Positions 20,306 to 29,524 of a stretch of DNA of 64,000 bases are shown in pieces. How positions within the stretch are numbered: position 1 is the first letter of the stretch; every line of letters begins with the position of its first letter. Below the pieces are notes generated by a model. The model worked only from the letters and a program-made list of their open reading frames with translations, was not told where the DNA came from and made no database searches. The DNA is taken from assembly GCA_022447605.1 (NCBI GenBank), contig JAKVBG010000001.1, forward strand, positions 393,919-457,918, in the 5' to 3' direction. Position numbers and translations under genes: made by a program. This DNA comes from Mariniblastus sp. Lineage in GTDB: Bacteria > Planctomycetota > Planctomycetia > Pirellulales > Pirellulaceae.

Positions 20306-20509
20306 GTGCAGAAGGCTCTTTGTATCGCAGCATTGGCAATCGCTGTAATTGTATTTGCTCTGTTCCTTGCTGACCTCGTATTGGGTATGGCCGGCTCGAT
20401 TGAAATTGCGCCGTTCAAATACGCCAATTCGACGATTGATATTGTGTTTGTCATCTGTTCGTTGATGCTGGCTGTTCTTAGCTGGTTCACCTTTCGGGAA
20501 CAGGTTTAG
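20306..20509 (+). CDS. Small membrane protein with two transmembrane segments
   Basis: A 67-residue protein starting at GTG, with GAGG about 10 bases upstream. It has two clear hydrophobic helices, ALCIAALAIAVIVFALFLADLVLGM and TIDIVFVICSLMLAVLSWF, joined by a short loop (GSIEIAPFKYANS), and an N-terminal lysine. The pattern of hydrophobic segments and the good ribosome binding site argue for a real gene. It resembles small conserved planctomycete membrane proteins of unknown function; I cannot name it. It converges on hemD with about 100 bases between stops. Confidence 0.6.
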   Translation: MQKALCIAALAIAVIVFALFLADLVLGMAGSIEIAPFKYANSTIDIVFVICSLMLAVLSWFTFREQV

Positions 20510-20610
20510 CGACGCCCCGGCCCGCTTCACTTGACTTCCGGATGCCTGTGCGGGAATCGTTCAATCTCGCCGTATCGCTCGGCCCACCTCGCCGCCAACC
20601 TGCGCGCCGT

Positions 20611-21390
20611 TCAGTCGCGGCCCGACGGAACCATCGCTGCGACCAGACCGTTGAAATCGTAATGTTCCGCTTCCACATCGGGCGGATAACCGAGCGCATC
20701 CAGCACCCCGCTGGTGGTGGGGCTGATGCTGGCCAGGCGCGTCCTTCTCAAGGAATCGCCGTATAACCTGACCAGAGATCGGGCAATCGCCGAGCTGGTC
20801 ACGGTCACCCAGTCAATGAGTCCCTGGCCCATCCGGTCAACGGTCTTCCTGTCAACCACTTCGACGTCGGCCGAACGGTAGGCAACCACCTGTTGAAACG
20901 GGATATCCCCGGATGAGAGTTGCTGGGGGAGTACGCGGCTGCCGCGATCACCACGAAAGATCAGGAACGGGGCATGTTGACGCTGCTCGATCAGCAGATC
21001 TGCCATCGCCTGGCTGTTGGATTGACCTGGCACGTGGCTCGACTTCCCGGTCAGACGTTCCAGCTCGGCGGCCGTCCCTTGCCCGATGGTAAAGCAGCCA
21101 AGGCTTCCCAGTGAGTCAATGAGACCATCCCTTTCCCCCAGGGATTCCGCTCGGTCAACGACCGCCTGGACGCCGTGTCGGCTGAGGAAAACAGCACCCT
21201 GGTACTGTTGGATTGACCGCAGCGCACGATCGAGGTCATCCCAGGCCACCGGCGGCAGGATCTGGATCACCGGGCTGTAGACAACCGAGGCTCCCATGTC
21301 TGCCAGACGGGTGCCCAACGGGTCCTGGCCCGCCTGCACTGGTCGCGGAATCAGTACCGTTTGACTAGCAAGTGGAGATTCCACGTTCAA
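20611..21390 (-). CDS. hemD: Uroporphyrinogen-III synthase
   Basis: A 259-residue HemD-type protein. It closes and inverts ring D of hydroxymethylbilane to give uroporphyrinogen III in haem and sirohaem synthesis. The family has little sequence identity, but the two-lobe pattern is seen: VLIPRPVQAGQDPLGTRLADMGASVVYSPVI in the first strand-helix unit, AVFLSRHGVQAVV, and the late VTVTSSAIARSLVRLYG and ASISPTTSGVLDALGYPPDV motifs. The start is a TTG in the track; a GTG two codons later is equally possible. No other haem gene is adjacent. It is divergent from rpsT. Confidence 0.88.
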   Translation of the reverse strand: MNVESPLASQTVLIPRPVQAGQDPLGTRLADMGASVVYSPVIQILPPVAWDDLDRALRSIQQYQGAVFLSRHGVQAVVDRAESLGERDGLIDSLGSLGCFTIGQGTAAELERLTGKSSHVPGQSNSQAMADLLIEQRQHAPFLIFRGDRGSRVLPQQLSSGDIPFQQVVAYRSADVEVVDRKTVDRMGQGLIDWVTVTSSAIARSLVRLYGDSLRRTRLASISPTTSGVLDALGYPPDVEAEHYDFNGLVAAMVPSGRD

Positions 21391-21540
21391 AACGACTCTT
21401 CCCTGGCTGAATTACGGTAAAATTAACGCTGGACAAACTCGAACCCAATCGCCATATTAGGGGATTGCCTGGGTCGGCCGTGCGCCCGCTACGGCCTTCG
21501 TTTGTAACCCGAACCATTGATATACCCGATCGATTAAACC

Positions 21541-21813
21541 ATGCCAAACTCCAAAGGTGCCGAAAAACGACTTCGGCAGAATAAAGTACGCCAAGCCCGC
21601 AATAAATCTGCCAAGTCGCAGGTTAAGACCCAGGTCAAGAAGGTGTTGGCAGCCGTAGAATCGGGTGATGTCGCGCAAGCCGAGACAGAATATATTGAGG
21701 CAGCACGAAAACTGGACAAGGCGGGAGCCAAGAAGATTATGCACCCTAACTCCGCCTCGCGAAAAAAGTCCCGCCTGCAACACGCGATCAAGAAGGCCAA
21801 GTCGGCCAGCTAG
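21541..21813 (+). CDS. rpsT: 30S ribosomal protein S20
   Basis: A 90-residue bS20 protein that binds the 5' domain of 16S rRNA. It has the typical lysine- and arginine-rich helical sequence (MPNSKGAEKRLRQNKVRQARN) and the conserved C-terminal MHPNSASRKKSRLQHAIKKA. There is no strong Shine-Dalgarno sequence in front of the ATG. A GGCCGT/ACGGCC hairpin with a nine-base loop occurs 45-65 bases upstream, in the probable 5' leader, where S20 genes in other bacteria are often autoregulated; that link is only a possibility here. It is transcribed alone. Confidence 0.97.
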   Translation: MPNSKGAEKRLRQNKVRQARNKSAKSQVKTQVKKVLAAVESGDVAQAETEYIEAARKLDKAGAKKIMHPNSASRKKSRLQHAIKKAKSAS

Positions 21814-21989
21814 GCAAGTACTTCCGATCCGTGCCTTCTAATTCAGCTTCTCCGCTTGCGCCTCGATCAAGGCCGGCTTGCGGACGAGCCTCATCACCAT
21901 TCCGCAAACTCCCAGTGCCCTGCGAACGTGACCGGGACAAGGGTTAACAAGGGCGGAATCTTCGCCGCACGCGATTCCGGTCCCTACAG

Positions 21990-23069
21990 CTACCGGCGCC
22001 TGGCACGGGTCTTCCTGGTAGACTTCTTTCCCTGGACTGGCTTGGCCCGGCTGCCAGAGCGTCCCATCGCCTGCTTGCCGCCACTGCGCACAGCAGCTTT
22101 TTTCCTGGCACTCCTGGGCGAACCTGGTTTCGAGCCTGCCTTCGACTTCCGCTTGGTCACTTTCTTGCGACCCGCACCCGCCGACGCACCCGCCGATGCA
22201 CCCGCTCCGCGCCCCCGGCTGCCCGTGACGCGCTTGCCCTGTTTCTTTTTACCCTTCACCCGCTCCGACCCGGCAGCACTTTTCTTTTTCGGCCGGCTTC
22301 GACCACGACTCGGTTTCCCAGCCACCCCCCGCAACAGGTCGACCTCACCTAACGTCAACCGCCGGTGCGCACCCACAGGCAGTTCACCCAGCGGCAAGGG
22401 ACCGATGGCAACCCGGCAAAGCCTGACGACCTTATGTCCCAGGCGGGCAAGCAGCCGCCGAATTTCACGGTTTCGCCCTTCGTCCAGGACAATCTCCAGC
22501 CAGCATCCGTCCTGGGTCTTTTTGAGACTGCGAACCTTGGCCACTTGCACCTTGGCCTCAGCCAGGTAGACACCTTTCTTCATCTGGCTGAGTGTCTCTC
22601 GACTGGGCACCCCTTTCACCAACACATGGTACGTTTTGGAAACGCCGTACCGTGGATGGGTCAGCAAGTTGGCCAGGTCGCCATCGTTGGTGACCAGGAT
22701 CATCCCTTCACTCGACTTGTCGAGCCGGCCAACGTTGTAGACCCGCATATCCGTGTTGATCAGGTCGACTACCCGCAAACGCCCCGAGGGATCCTGCACG
22801 GTCGACAGCACGCCCGGTGGCTTGTTCAGCATGAAATACTGCAGTCTCGACTCTTGAAGTCGCTCGCCATCGACGTGAATCACTTGTTGGCTGGCATCCA
22901 CTTTGACGCCCAGCTCCTGGACCACGGCGCCATCGACCTCGACGCGCCCCGCTTCGATCAGCTTTTCACATTCACGCCGGCTGCCAAAGCCAGCCGCCGC
23001 CATGACGCGCTGCAAGCGCTGCGGTTCACCGAACCGGGACGTCAACCGTTTTTTCTTCTGTTTTGCCAT
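21990..23069 (-). CDS. RsuA/RluB-type pseudouridine synthase with basic C-terminal tail
   Basis: A protein of about 359 residues; the start at 23069 (MAKQKKKRLTSRFGEPQ) gives an S4 RNA-binding domain (LQRVMAAAGFGSRRECEKLIEAGRVEVDG) near residues 15-60. The catalytic domain follows, with the nucleophilic Asp in YNVGRLDKSSEGMILVTNDGD. RluB/RsuA enzymes convert a specific uridine of 23S or 16S rRNA to pseudouridine. After about residue 245 comes a tail of roughly 115 residues made almost wholly of Lys, Arg, Gly, Ala and Ser, including GASAGASAGAG, probably disordered and nucleic-acid binding. Which rRNA is modified cannot be decided by eye. Confidence 0.92.
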   Translation of the reverse strand: MAKQKKKRLTSRFGEPQRLQRVMAAAGFGSRRECEKLIEAGRVEVDGAVVQELGVKVDASQQVIHVDGERLQESRLQYFMLNKPPGVLSTVQDPSGRLRVVDLINTDMRVYNVGRLDKSSEGMILVTNDGDLANLLTHPRYGVSKTYHVLVKGVPSRETLSQMKKGVYLAEAKVQVAKVRSLKKTQDGCWLEIVLDEGRNREIRRLLARLGHKVVRLCRVAIGPLPLGELPVGAHRRLTLGEVDLLRGVAGKPSRGRSRPKKKSAAGSERVKGKKKQGKRVTGSRGRGAGASAGASAGAGRKKVTKRKSKAGSKPGSPRSARKKAAVRSGGKQAMGRSGSRAKPVQGKKSTRKTRARRR

Positions 23070-23172
23070 CGTGACCGTCTTCGTGGAGATGCATGAGCTG
23101 AACAGTCTAGCTGATCTGGCCGACCATTGTAAGAAACGGTGATCACCCCGGAGCTGCCTCGAGGCCAGGGTG

Positions 23173-23805
23173 TTATTGCGGTCGACAATTCTCGCTGATG
23201 CGGGCCTGGATATTGCGCAGAATCCTCTGTTCCAGTGAAAAATCGCGGCCCAGCGGGATCCAACCTTCCGATTGAGTGAGATCGTTGTCGTTGCGGTCGA
23301 TATCCAGGCTGTTGTCGTGCCGCAGCGGTTGCCCGTTAAAGGTCGAGTATTGGGGAAACTGCTTGTCTTCCAACTCTTTGTAAACCTTGACGTCAATCAG
23401 GTAGCTGTTGCCGGTCGGGATGACACGCACCTTGGCAAATCGACGGACGGTCTGCAACGTGGCATGCAGACGTTCAAAACCACGGGTGGAATCATTGCGC
23501 CACGGCTCAAAAATCGTGCCCCCAATTTGCGGATGGGTTTCAATCCAGCCTTCGGTCATGATATTGTCAACGATCCTGATCCGCTCTTCTTTGTAGACCC
23601 GAAAGTAGTCATCCAGTTCATCGGAAACCTCATCCATAACCAGGGTTCGGTCATAGAGCGGGACGGTCAGGGGATTCGGTACCTCGGCCTGGGGTGCAAC
23701 AGGTTCGTTGGCCGTCGAAAAAACCCGACAGCCACAGACGAGCCCGAGCAATAGAGCGAACAGGCTGAGATTCAATATCGGATTGAGGGTATTCGGCAAA
23801 GACAT
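23173..23805 (-). CDS. Lipoprotein of unknown function
   Basis: A 210-residue predicted lipoprotein. The signal peptide FALLLGLVCGC ends in a lipobox with Cys at about residue 26, so the mature protein should be lipid-anchored. The mature part is hydrophilic and has the segment ETHPQIGGTIFEPWRNDSTRGFERLHATLQTVRR, which looks like a conserved planctomycete domain found in envelope proteins, and a strand-rich VRVIPTGNSYLIDVKVYKELED. I do not recognise a named family. It lies between the pseudouridine synthase and gpmI on the same strand, with gaps of roughly 100 bases on either side. Confidence 0.8.
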   Translation of the reverse strand: MSLPNTLNPILNLSLFALLLGLVCGCRVFSTANEPVAPQAEVPNPLTVPLYDRTLVMDEVSDELDDYFRVYKEERIRIVDNIMTEGWIETHPQIGGTIFEPWRNDSTRGFERLHATLQTVRRFAKVRVIPTGNSYLIDVKVYKELEDKQFPQYSTFNGQPLRHDNSLDIDRNDNDLTQSEGWIPLGRDFSLEQRILRNIQARISENCRPQ

Positions 23806-23889
23806 ACTCGATCCCGGAATTTGGGGGGAGTAGTGTCGAAGAATTGCCGGCTTGCAGCAAGGGCAAGTCGACCCGATTCGATCGCCGTG

Positions 23890-25551
23890 CTAGCTTTCCG
23901 TGATCGTGACGATCGATGGCTCAAAGGAATCGGGCGGCTCGAATCCGAGGCACTCGAGAATCGTCGCGGCCAGCGAGCTGATCCCGAGTTGTGACGACTC
24001 GGACAAACGGAACTGGCCCTCCTGTCCCACTGCGTAAATGTAACACGGAACAGGGTTTAGCGTATGACTGGTCTTGATGCAAAAATCGCCCTGCTCATCC
24101 CGCTTCGGGTTTCCCGATTCGTCGAGCGAATACATCTCATCGGCATTGCCATGATCGGCCGTCACGATCAGGACCCCGCCCACGTCGCGGACCGCTTCGA
24201 TCATGCGACCCACACACAAATCGACCGCCTCGACGGAGATTTCGACCGCCAGGAGATCCCCCGTATGGCCCACCATGTCACCATTGGGAAGATTGGTCCG
24301 GATAAAATCGTGGCGGTGGTTCTTCAGGGAGTCGATGACGACGTCGGTAATCTCCGCCGCTTTCATCCAGGGGCGCTGGTTAAACGGCACATGATCCGAC
24401 TTGATCTCCACGTAATCTTCCAATTCCTCCGAAAACTTGCCAGATCGGTTCCCATTAAAGAAATAGGTAACGTGCCCGTATTTTTGTGTTTCGCTGACCG
24501 CCAACTGGCGAATCCCGGACTCCACGAGGTATTCCGTCAACGTCTCCTCAATCGCCGGCGGCGAAACCAGGAAGTGCTTCGGTATCTTCTGGTCGGAATC
24601 GTACTCCATCATTCCGGCAAAAAGAACATCGGGAATCGGTCCTCGATCGAAGGTATCCAGATCGGGTTCGTCAAATGCGCGGGCCAGTTCGATCGCGCGA
24701 TCACCACGGTAGTTGAACAGGACCACGCTATCCCCATCAACGATCGGACCCACCGGCTTGCCATCCTCGACGATGACAAATTCCTTTAAATCCTGGTCGA
24801 CCACACCCGGGTCATCAGCGCGTAACGCCTCGACTGCCTGTTGGGCCGATGCAAAGGGTCGACCCACTCCCTTGACATGCACGTCCCAACCCCGCTTGAC
24901 CATCGGCCAGTCGGCACCGTAGCGATCCATGGTGATGTACAACCGACCTCCCCCGGACGCGATCCGGTAATCAAATCCGGGTGTCTTGTTGATGCTCGCC
25001 AGGTGTTCTTCCAGTTGGGCAATATAGACCTGGGCAGACTGGGGAGGCACATCCCGACCGTCCAACAGAATATGAACACGGACTTTTTTGACCTGTTCTG
25101 CCTGGCAGCGATTGAGCATCGCCAGAAGGATATCGATGTGGGAGTGTACATTACCGTCTGACAGCAGGCCAATGAAATGAAACGTTCCCCCCGTTTGAAG
25201 CACACGCTCTACCATTTGCTTCCAGGTATCACCCTCAAAAACCTCGCCCGAACGGACCGCATTTTGAACCAGCAAGGCACCCTGGTCATAAACCCGTCCC
25301 GACCCAATCGCGTTGTGACCCACTTCGCTGTTGCCCATATCCGCATTGGAAGGCATTCCCACAGCCCGACCATGGGCCTTCAATTTGGCAAACAGGGAGT
25401 TTTCGGCCAACCAATCCAGATTCGGCGTGGCCGCCCGGGACACCATATCGCCGACGTCTCCCCCGCCAATTCCAACGCCATCCATGATCGCCAGGATCAC
25501 GGGGCCGCGGGAACCACCAAAATCTGCATGTCGCTTAAGCTGATTCATCAC
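23890..25551 (-). CDS. gpmI: 2,3-bisphosphoglycerate-independent phosphoglycerate mutase
   Basis: A 553-residue iPGM that interconverts 3- and 2-phosphoglycerate in glycolysis with two manganese ions. The N-terminal metal motif is VILAIMDGVGIGGGD, the phosphorylated serine is in GNSEVGHNAIGSGR, and the metal-binding histidines occur in FIRTNLPNGDMVGHTGD and TADHGNADEM. Length is slightly above the usual 510-530. Two adjacent ATG codons make the exact start ambiguous by one codon. It is divergent from pgi, another glycolytic gene, across a 160-base shared upstream region, which invites common control. Confidence 0.97.
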   Translation of the reverse strand: MMNQLKRHADFGGSRGPVILAIMDGVGIGGGDVGDMVSRAATPNLDWLAENSLFAKLKAHGRAVGMPSNADMGNSEVGHNAIGSGRVYDQGALLVQNAVRSGEVFEGDTWKQMVERVLQTGGTFHFIGLLSDGNVHSHIDILLAMLNRCQAEQVKKVRVHILLDGRDVPPQSAQVYIAQLEEHLASINKTPGFDYRIASGGGRLYITMDRYGADWPMVKRGWDVHVKGVGRPFASAQQAVEALRADDPGVVDQDLKEFVIVEDGKPVGPIVDGDSVVLFNYRGDRAIELARAFDEPDLDTFDRGPIPDVLFAGMMEYDSDQKIPKHFLVSPPAIEETLTEYLVESGIRQLAVSETQKYGHVTYFFNGNRSGKFSEELEDYVEIKSDHVPFNQRPWMKAAEITDVVIDSLKNHRHDFIRTNLPNGDMVGHTGDLLAVEISVEAVDLCVGRMIEAVRDVGGVLIVTADHGNADEMYSLDESGNPKRDEQGDFCIKTSHTLNPVPCYIYAVGQEGQFRLSESSQLGISSLAATILECLGFEPPDSFEPSIVTITES

Positions 25552-25711
25552 GATCCAGAGAAATTAATTGAAGTTTCGTTGATTCCAGAACAAGCTACCA
25601 ACTCCGCTCCCATTGCGAAACCGCTGTGCCACGTTGTAAGGAACCGTTTATTGACAACAATGGTAATCTCCGGCAGAGCCAAGTTAAGGTCCAGGTCCCC
25701 TGGAAATTCAG

Positions 25712-27127
25712 ATGTCCCAGTCAAAATTAATCTCGTTTGACCCGCAGGGAGTTTTCTTCGAGCCACATGGTATCGATACCGCTCAGTTTGATGCCATGGC
25801 GGGTGAAATGAACCGTGTCCGCGCAGGAATATTGAACGAAGACCTGCACCAATACGAAACAGGCCAGGTCCCGGCGGATCGGCAACCGCTCGATGCGGGG
25901 TTCATGGAACTGCCGGAACGGATGCTGGACGCTTACCGTACCGATCGCAAGTCGAGCGAACTGGGCAGGATCCTGGAAACGGCGCAGCGATTGCAGCAAG
26001 CCGTTGACCGTGTCGTGGTTCTGGGAATCGGTGGTTCGTACATGGGCGCGCGGGCCCTGATGGAATCCTGTTGCCAACCTTATTACAACGAGTACAGTCG
26101 GGCCGAGCGGGGCGGTCGACCCAGAATCTACTACGAGGGCAACAACGTTGACAACGACTGGTCACAAGGGTTGTTGAACCTGTTGCGCTGCCAGGACGAC
26201 GAGCTTCCCTGGTCGATCGTAGTGATCAGCAAGAGCGGGGGAACCTTGGAAACAGCGACCGCTTTCCGCCAGTTCCTGCGCGCCCTGGAAGCCGAGGTGG
26301 GCAGAGAGCGCCTGCCGGAACTGGTGATCCCCGTAACAGGGAAGACGGGCAAGCTCGCCAACCTGGCCGATGCCATCGGCTGCTCGAGCCGGTTTCTCGT
26401 TCCCGACGGGGTAGGCGGCCGTTTTTCCGTGTTCTCTCCGGTTGGGCTATTACCCGCCGCACTCATGGGAATTGACGTGGTCACCCTGCTGGAGGGAGCC
26501 GCCGCCCTCAACGATCATTTTCGACAGGCAGAATTTGGCTCCAACGTTGTTCTCGACTTTGTAGCCATCAACCATCTGCTGGAACGGGAGCAGGGTTGTC
26601 ATACCCGGATCCTGTCCGCTTGGACCAAATCACTTGAATCGCTCGGTTTCTGGTATGATCAGTTACTGGCCGAGAGCCTGGGGAAGCAGGAACAGGGTGC
26701 GTTGCCTCTGACCACGGTCAATACCCGCGACCTCCACTCTCGTGCCCAGCAGCACCAGGAGGGTCGCCGGGACAAGTTGGTCAACAACGTCGTCCTCGAC
26801 AGCTGGCGGTATGACCCACTTCCGGTGGGCATGAGTGACTGGAACGAGGATGGCCTGAACGACCTGGCCGACCGAACACTTCCCGAGATCATGAACGCCG
26901 CTTGGAGGGGGACCAACCTGGCCTACCGCGAGGACTCGAGACCAACGACCAATTTGCGGTTACCGGGATGCAATGAATCGAGCCTGGGACAACTGATGCA
27001 GATGCTAATGCTCGCCACCGTGGTCGAGGGTCGCTTGATCGGGGTGAACCCTTATGGCCAACCGGGCGTAGAGAAATACAAGTTGAACATGAATCGCCTG
27101 TTACGAGAGTCGCCTCGTTCAGAATGA
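25712..27127 (+). CDS. pgi: Glucose-6-phosphate isomerase
   Basis: A 471-residue PGI that interconverts glucose 6-phosphate and fructose 6-phosphate. Sugar-isomerase motifs are VVLGIGGSYMGARALMESC near residue 95, VISKSGGTLETATAFRQFL in the middle (phosphate-binding SKSGGT), and the C-terminal GVNPYGQPGVEKYK with the catalytic lysine. It has the length of the shorter bacterial PGIs. It is divergent from gpmI and 19 bases upstream of an MBL-fold hydrolase gene that probably shares its transcript. Confidence 0.96.
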   Translation: MSQSKLISFDPQGVFFEPHGIDTAQFDAMAGEMNRVRAGILNEDLHQYETGQVPADRQPLDAGFMELPERMLDAYRTDRKSSELGRILETAQRLQQAVDRVVVLGIGGSYMGARALMESCCQPYYNEYSRAERGGRPRIYYEGNNVDNDWSQGLLNLLRCQDDELPWSIVVISKSGGTLETATAFRQFLRALEAEVGRERLPELVIPVTGKTGKLANLADAIGCSSRFLVPDGVGGRFSVFSPVGLLPAALMGIDVVTLLEGAAALNDHFRQAEFGSNVVLDFVAINHLLEREQGCHTRILSAWTKSLESLGFWYDQLLAESLGKQEQGALPLTTVNTRDLHSRAQQHQEGRRDKLVNNVVLDSWRYDPLPVGMSDWNEDGLNDLADRTLPEIMNAAWRGTNLAYREDSRPTTNLRLPGCNESSLGQLMQMLMLATVVEGRLIGVNPYGQPGVEKYKLNMNRLLRESPRSE

Positions 27128-27146
27128 TCCTCGGCAAGGAGAAAAA

Positions 27147-27833
27147 ATGACTATCAACATGAAATGGCTGGGACATGCGACCTGGCTGTTGGAAACGGAA
27201 GGGCGCCGGTTGTTGATCGACCCGTTCCTGAACGACTCTCCGACTTCGCCAGTCAAAGCCGATGACGTCGACGCCGAAGTCATCCTCGTTTCCCACGGTC
27301 ATTTTGATCACGTGGCAGACGTGGCATCGATTGCCAGCCGGAACGGGTCCCAGGTGATTGCCAACTACGAGATCGCCGAATGGTTTGGCAAGGTCCACAG
27401 TCTGGAAAACACAGTGGGCATGAACATTGGTGGAAATTTCAAATCGGATTTCTTCCACGTCAAGATGACACATGCGATCCACAGCTCCCAGTTGCCCGAC
27501 GGGTCCTATGGAGGCAACCCGGGAGGGTTCCTGCTCAGCCTGGCTGACAAGAACATCTACTTTGCCTGCGACACCAGTCTGTTCTCGGACATGCAGTTAA
27601 TCGGCAAGAGCGGGGTGGATGTGGCCGTTCTGCCTATCGGTGACCTGTTTACGATGGGTCCGGAGGACAGCATTGAAGCGATCAAGCTGATCCAGCCGAA
27701 ACAGGTCTTGCCAAGTCATTACGGAACCTGGCCACCGATCGAACAGGATGCCGAAGCTTGGGCCAAGCTTGTTCGAGAACAAACGGAAGCCGAGCCAATT
27801 GTACTGTCGCCCGGTGCCAGCCATACATTTTGA
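27147..27833 (+). CDS. UPF0173-type metal-dependent hydrolase (MBL fold)
   Basis: A 228-residue metallo-beta-lactamase-fold protein of the UPF0173 type. The first metal motif is SHGHFDHVADV (HxHxDH); FACDTSLFSDM holds the bridging Asp, and LPSHYGTWP the last histidine. Such proteins cleave ester, thioester or phosphodiester bonds, but for this subgroup the substrate is not known. A purine-rich AAGGAGAAAA lies just before the ATG, a strong ribosome binding site. It is 19 bases after pgi, so co-transcription is likely. Confidence 0.92.
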   Translation: MTINMKWLGHATWLLETEGRRLLIDPFLNDSPTSPVKADDVDAEVILVSHGHFDHVADVASIASRNGSQVIANYEIAEWFGKVHSLENTVGMNIGGNFKSDFFHVKMTHAIHSSQLPDGSYGGNPGGFLLSLADKNIYFACDTSLFSDMQLIGKSGVDVAVLPIGDLFTMGPEDSIEAIKLIQPKQVLPSHYGTWPPIEQDAEAWAKLVREQTEAEPIVLSPGASHTF

Positions 27834-27874
27834 ATGGAAAATCCAAGGACGTCATTCAACAGGATAGAGAGAAA

Positions 27875-28786
27875 ATGAACGTTTATTTTTCAAGGCCGGC
27901 CCTGACCGGCTTCCTGGTTTTTGCACTACTGCCGCTGTCGACGATTTGCGCGCAGGAAACAGCGCTCAAGTGGAACCTGGCAAGCAATGAAAAATTCTCG
28001 CTGGAAATGCAGCAGCAGGTGGAGATTGTCAGCCAGGTTGACCGGCGAACCCGGACCAGTTCCAACGATATGCAGATGTGGATCGACTGGGAGGTTATGG
28101 GCGTAGAGGCCAACGGCAATTACACCATCAAACAGACGATCCAGCGGATCAAGCTGGTCACCAAGACGCCCAATGACAGTGGGGAACAAGTGATCAATGT
28201 AGATACGGATGCCCAGGAGAGCGGCGGCGGTCTGGCTGGGCAACTGACCCAGATGATTACACCCCTGGTCGGCAATACCATCACGTTTCAAATGACCAAT
28301 CGAGGCATGATTGAATCGGTGGATATCCCGGAAGCCAGCATGGAATCGCTGCGACAGGCACCGGAGTCGATGCGGCTGAGGGAGCTATTTTCCAAGGAGG
28401 GACTGAGCGAGATGTTTGGACAAGCCGCCCTGCAGACACCTGACAAGCCGGTAAGCCAGGGAGAGCAGTGGGAGTCCCGGCGTGAAATCACCAGTGAGAT
28501 GGGCACCTTTGAGCGAGTTCAGGCGTTTACCTTCCAAGGGCAATCGGCCAACTCCGAATTGCAGGTGATCAAGCTAAAAACCGAGATGCAGGAAAAAGCA
28601 CCTTCCGAAACGGGTGCGAAGCTGGAAGAATTCAAGGGGACCGGCACATTCGAATACAATCCGGAAGAGGGCATCTTCACGGACAGCCAGGTCGACAACC
28701 AAATGGTCACCAGCAAGCCCTACAGTGACATGATGATCGAAACCAGCGTGACCAGCCGAATCAGGCTTCGCATCAAGCGACAATAA
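27875..28786 (+). CDS. Secreted protein of unknown function (DUF6263-like)
   Basis: A protein of about 303 residues starting at the ATG at 27875, preceded by AGAGAG; the track start is too far upstream, inside the hydrolase gene. A signal peptide is clear (ALTGFLVFALLPLSTICAQ). The mature protein is predicted to be mostly beta structure with repeated charged strands such as TRTSSNDMQMWIDWEVMGVEANGNYTIKQTI. The layout resembles DUF6263-type secreted proteins common in planctomycetes, but I hold this loosely. It is downstream of the MBL hydrolase and 28 bases before the Rieske gene. Confidence 0.8.
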   Translation: MNVYFSRPALTGFLVFALLPLSTICAQETALKWNLASNEKFSLEMQQQVEIVSQVDRRTRTSSNDMQMWIDWEVMGVEANGNYTIKQTIQRIKLVTKTPNDSGEQVINVDTDAQESGGGLAGQLTQMITPLVGNTITFQMTNRGMIESVDIPEASMESLRQAPESMRLRELFSKEGLSEMFGQAALQTPDKPVSQGEQWESRREITSEMGTFERVQAFTFQGQSANSELQVIKLKTEMQEKAPSETGAKLEEFKGTGTFEYNPEEGIFTDSQVDNQMVTSKPYSDMMIETSVTSRIRLRIKRQ

Positions 28787-28814
28787 ACCTTTCCAACTTT
28801 ATATCATCAACACC

Positions 28815-29198
28815 GTGAAACCTAGTTCATCTCCCGATTTTGTAACGGTCGCCCGAGTGGGTGAAATTGAGGAAGGGCAAGCCAAGGCTTTCGAGGTTGG
28901 CGATCATGTCGTTGCCGTTTTCCTGCACGATGGAAAATATTACGCGATCGATGATATGTGCCCGCATATGGGGGCCTCGCTGGCAACCGGTCATTTTGAT
29001 GTCCAACAGATGAATGTCGCCTGTCCCTGGCATGGCTGGCGATTCGACGTAAGGGACGGCACATGGTGTGACAATCGCCGTATCAAGACCGATGTCTTCG
29101 CCGTCAGAATTGTCGATGGCGACATCCAGTTATCCAGAAACCGAATTGAAAGTTCTGAAAACGAAACGGCCGATCCCGGGGAAGAAAAGGAAACATGA
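28815..29198 (+). CDS. Rieske [2Fe-2S] ferredoxin (NirD-like)
   Basis: A 127-residue single-domain Rieske protein that would carry electrons through a [2Fe-2S] cluster. The cluster ligands are CPHMGASL and CPWHGWRFD, the CxH and CxxH pairs at about residues 47 and 67. It begins with GTG. The C-terminal 20 residues are acidic and probably unstructured. Its stop overlaps the ATG of the following MazG gene (ATGA), so the two are translationally coupled. The partner oxygenase or reductase is not visible in the neighbourhood. Confidence 0.93.
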   Translation: MKPSSSPDFVTVARVGEIEEGQAKAFEVGDHVVAVFLHDGKYYAIDDMCPHMGASLATGHFDVQQMNVACPWHGWRFDVRDGTWCDNRRIKTDVFAVRIVDGDIQLSRNRIESSENETADPGEEKET

Positions 29199-29524
29199 TG
29201 GAATCCAATCCACAAGATACATCTGTTACGTTTGCCGACTTCCAGGAATTAATCCGTCAGATGTACTTCGAAAAAGACGTGGCACGCGGAATCCCGGGAA
29301 CCTTCATGTGGCTGATGGAAGAGGTGGGTGAATTGTCGGCCGCACTTCGCGAAGACGATCCGAAAAACAGGGCAGAAGAATTTGCCGATGTCCTGGCCTG
29401 GCTCACGACCATTGCCAACCTGGCAGGGGTCGACCTGACGCATGCGGTCCAGGCGAAGTACGGGGCCGGATGCCCTGGTTGCAACCAACTGGTGTGCCAC
29501 TGCCCCGATGCCGAGAAACCGTGA
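29195..29524 (+). CDS. MazG nucleotide pyrophosphohydrolase
   Basis: A 109-residue MazG-domain protein. Metal-binding helices are WLMEEVGELSAALRED and EEFADVLAWLTTIANLAG, with the EExxE and ExxD pattern of the family. The C-terminus carries CPGCNQLVCHC, a short cysteine cluster that may bind metal. The enzyme would hydrolyse non-canonical or damaged nucleoside triphosphates. Its start overlaps the stop of the Rieske gene. A hairpin TCGGGG/CCCCGA follows the stop (about 29527-29543) without a T-run. It is distinct from the MazG-like gene at 13368. Confidence 0.9.
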   Translation: MMESNPQDTSVTFADFQELIRQMYFEKDVARGIPGTFMWLMEEVGELSAALREDDPKNRAEEFADVLAWLTTIANLAGVDLTHAVQAKYGAGCPGCNQLVCHCPDAEKP

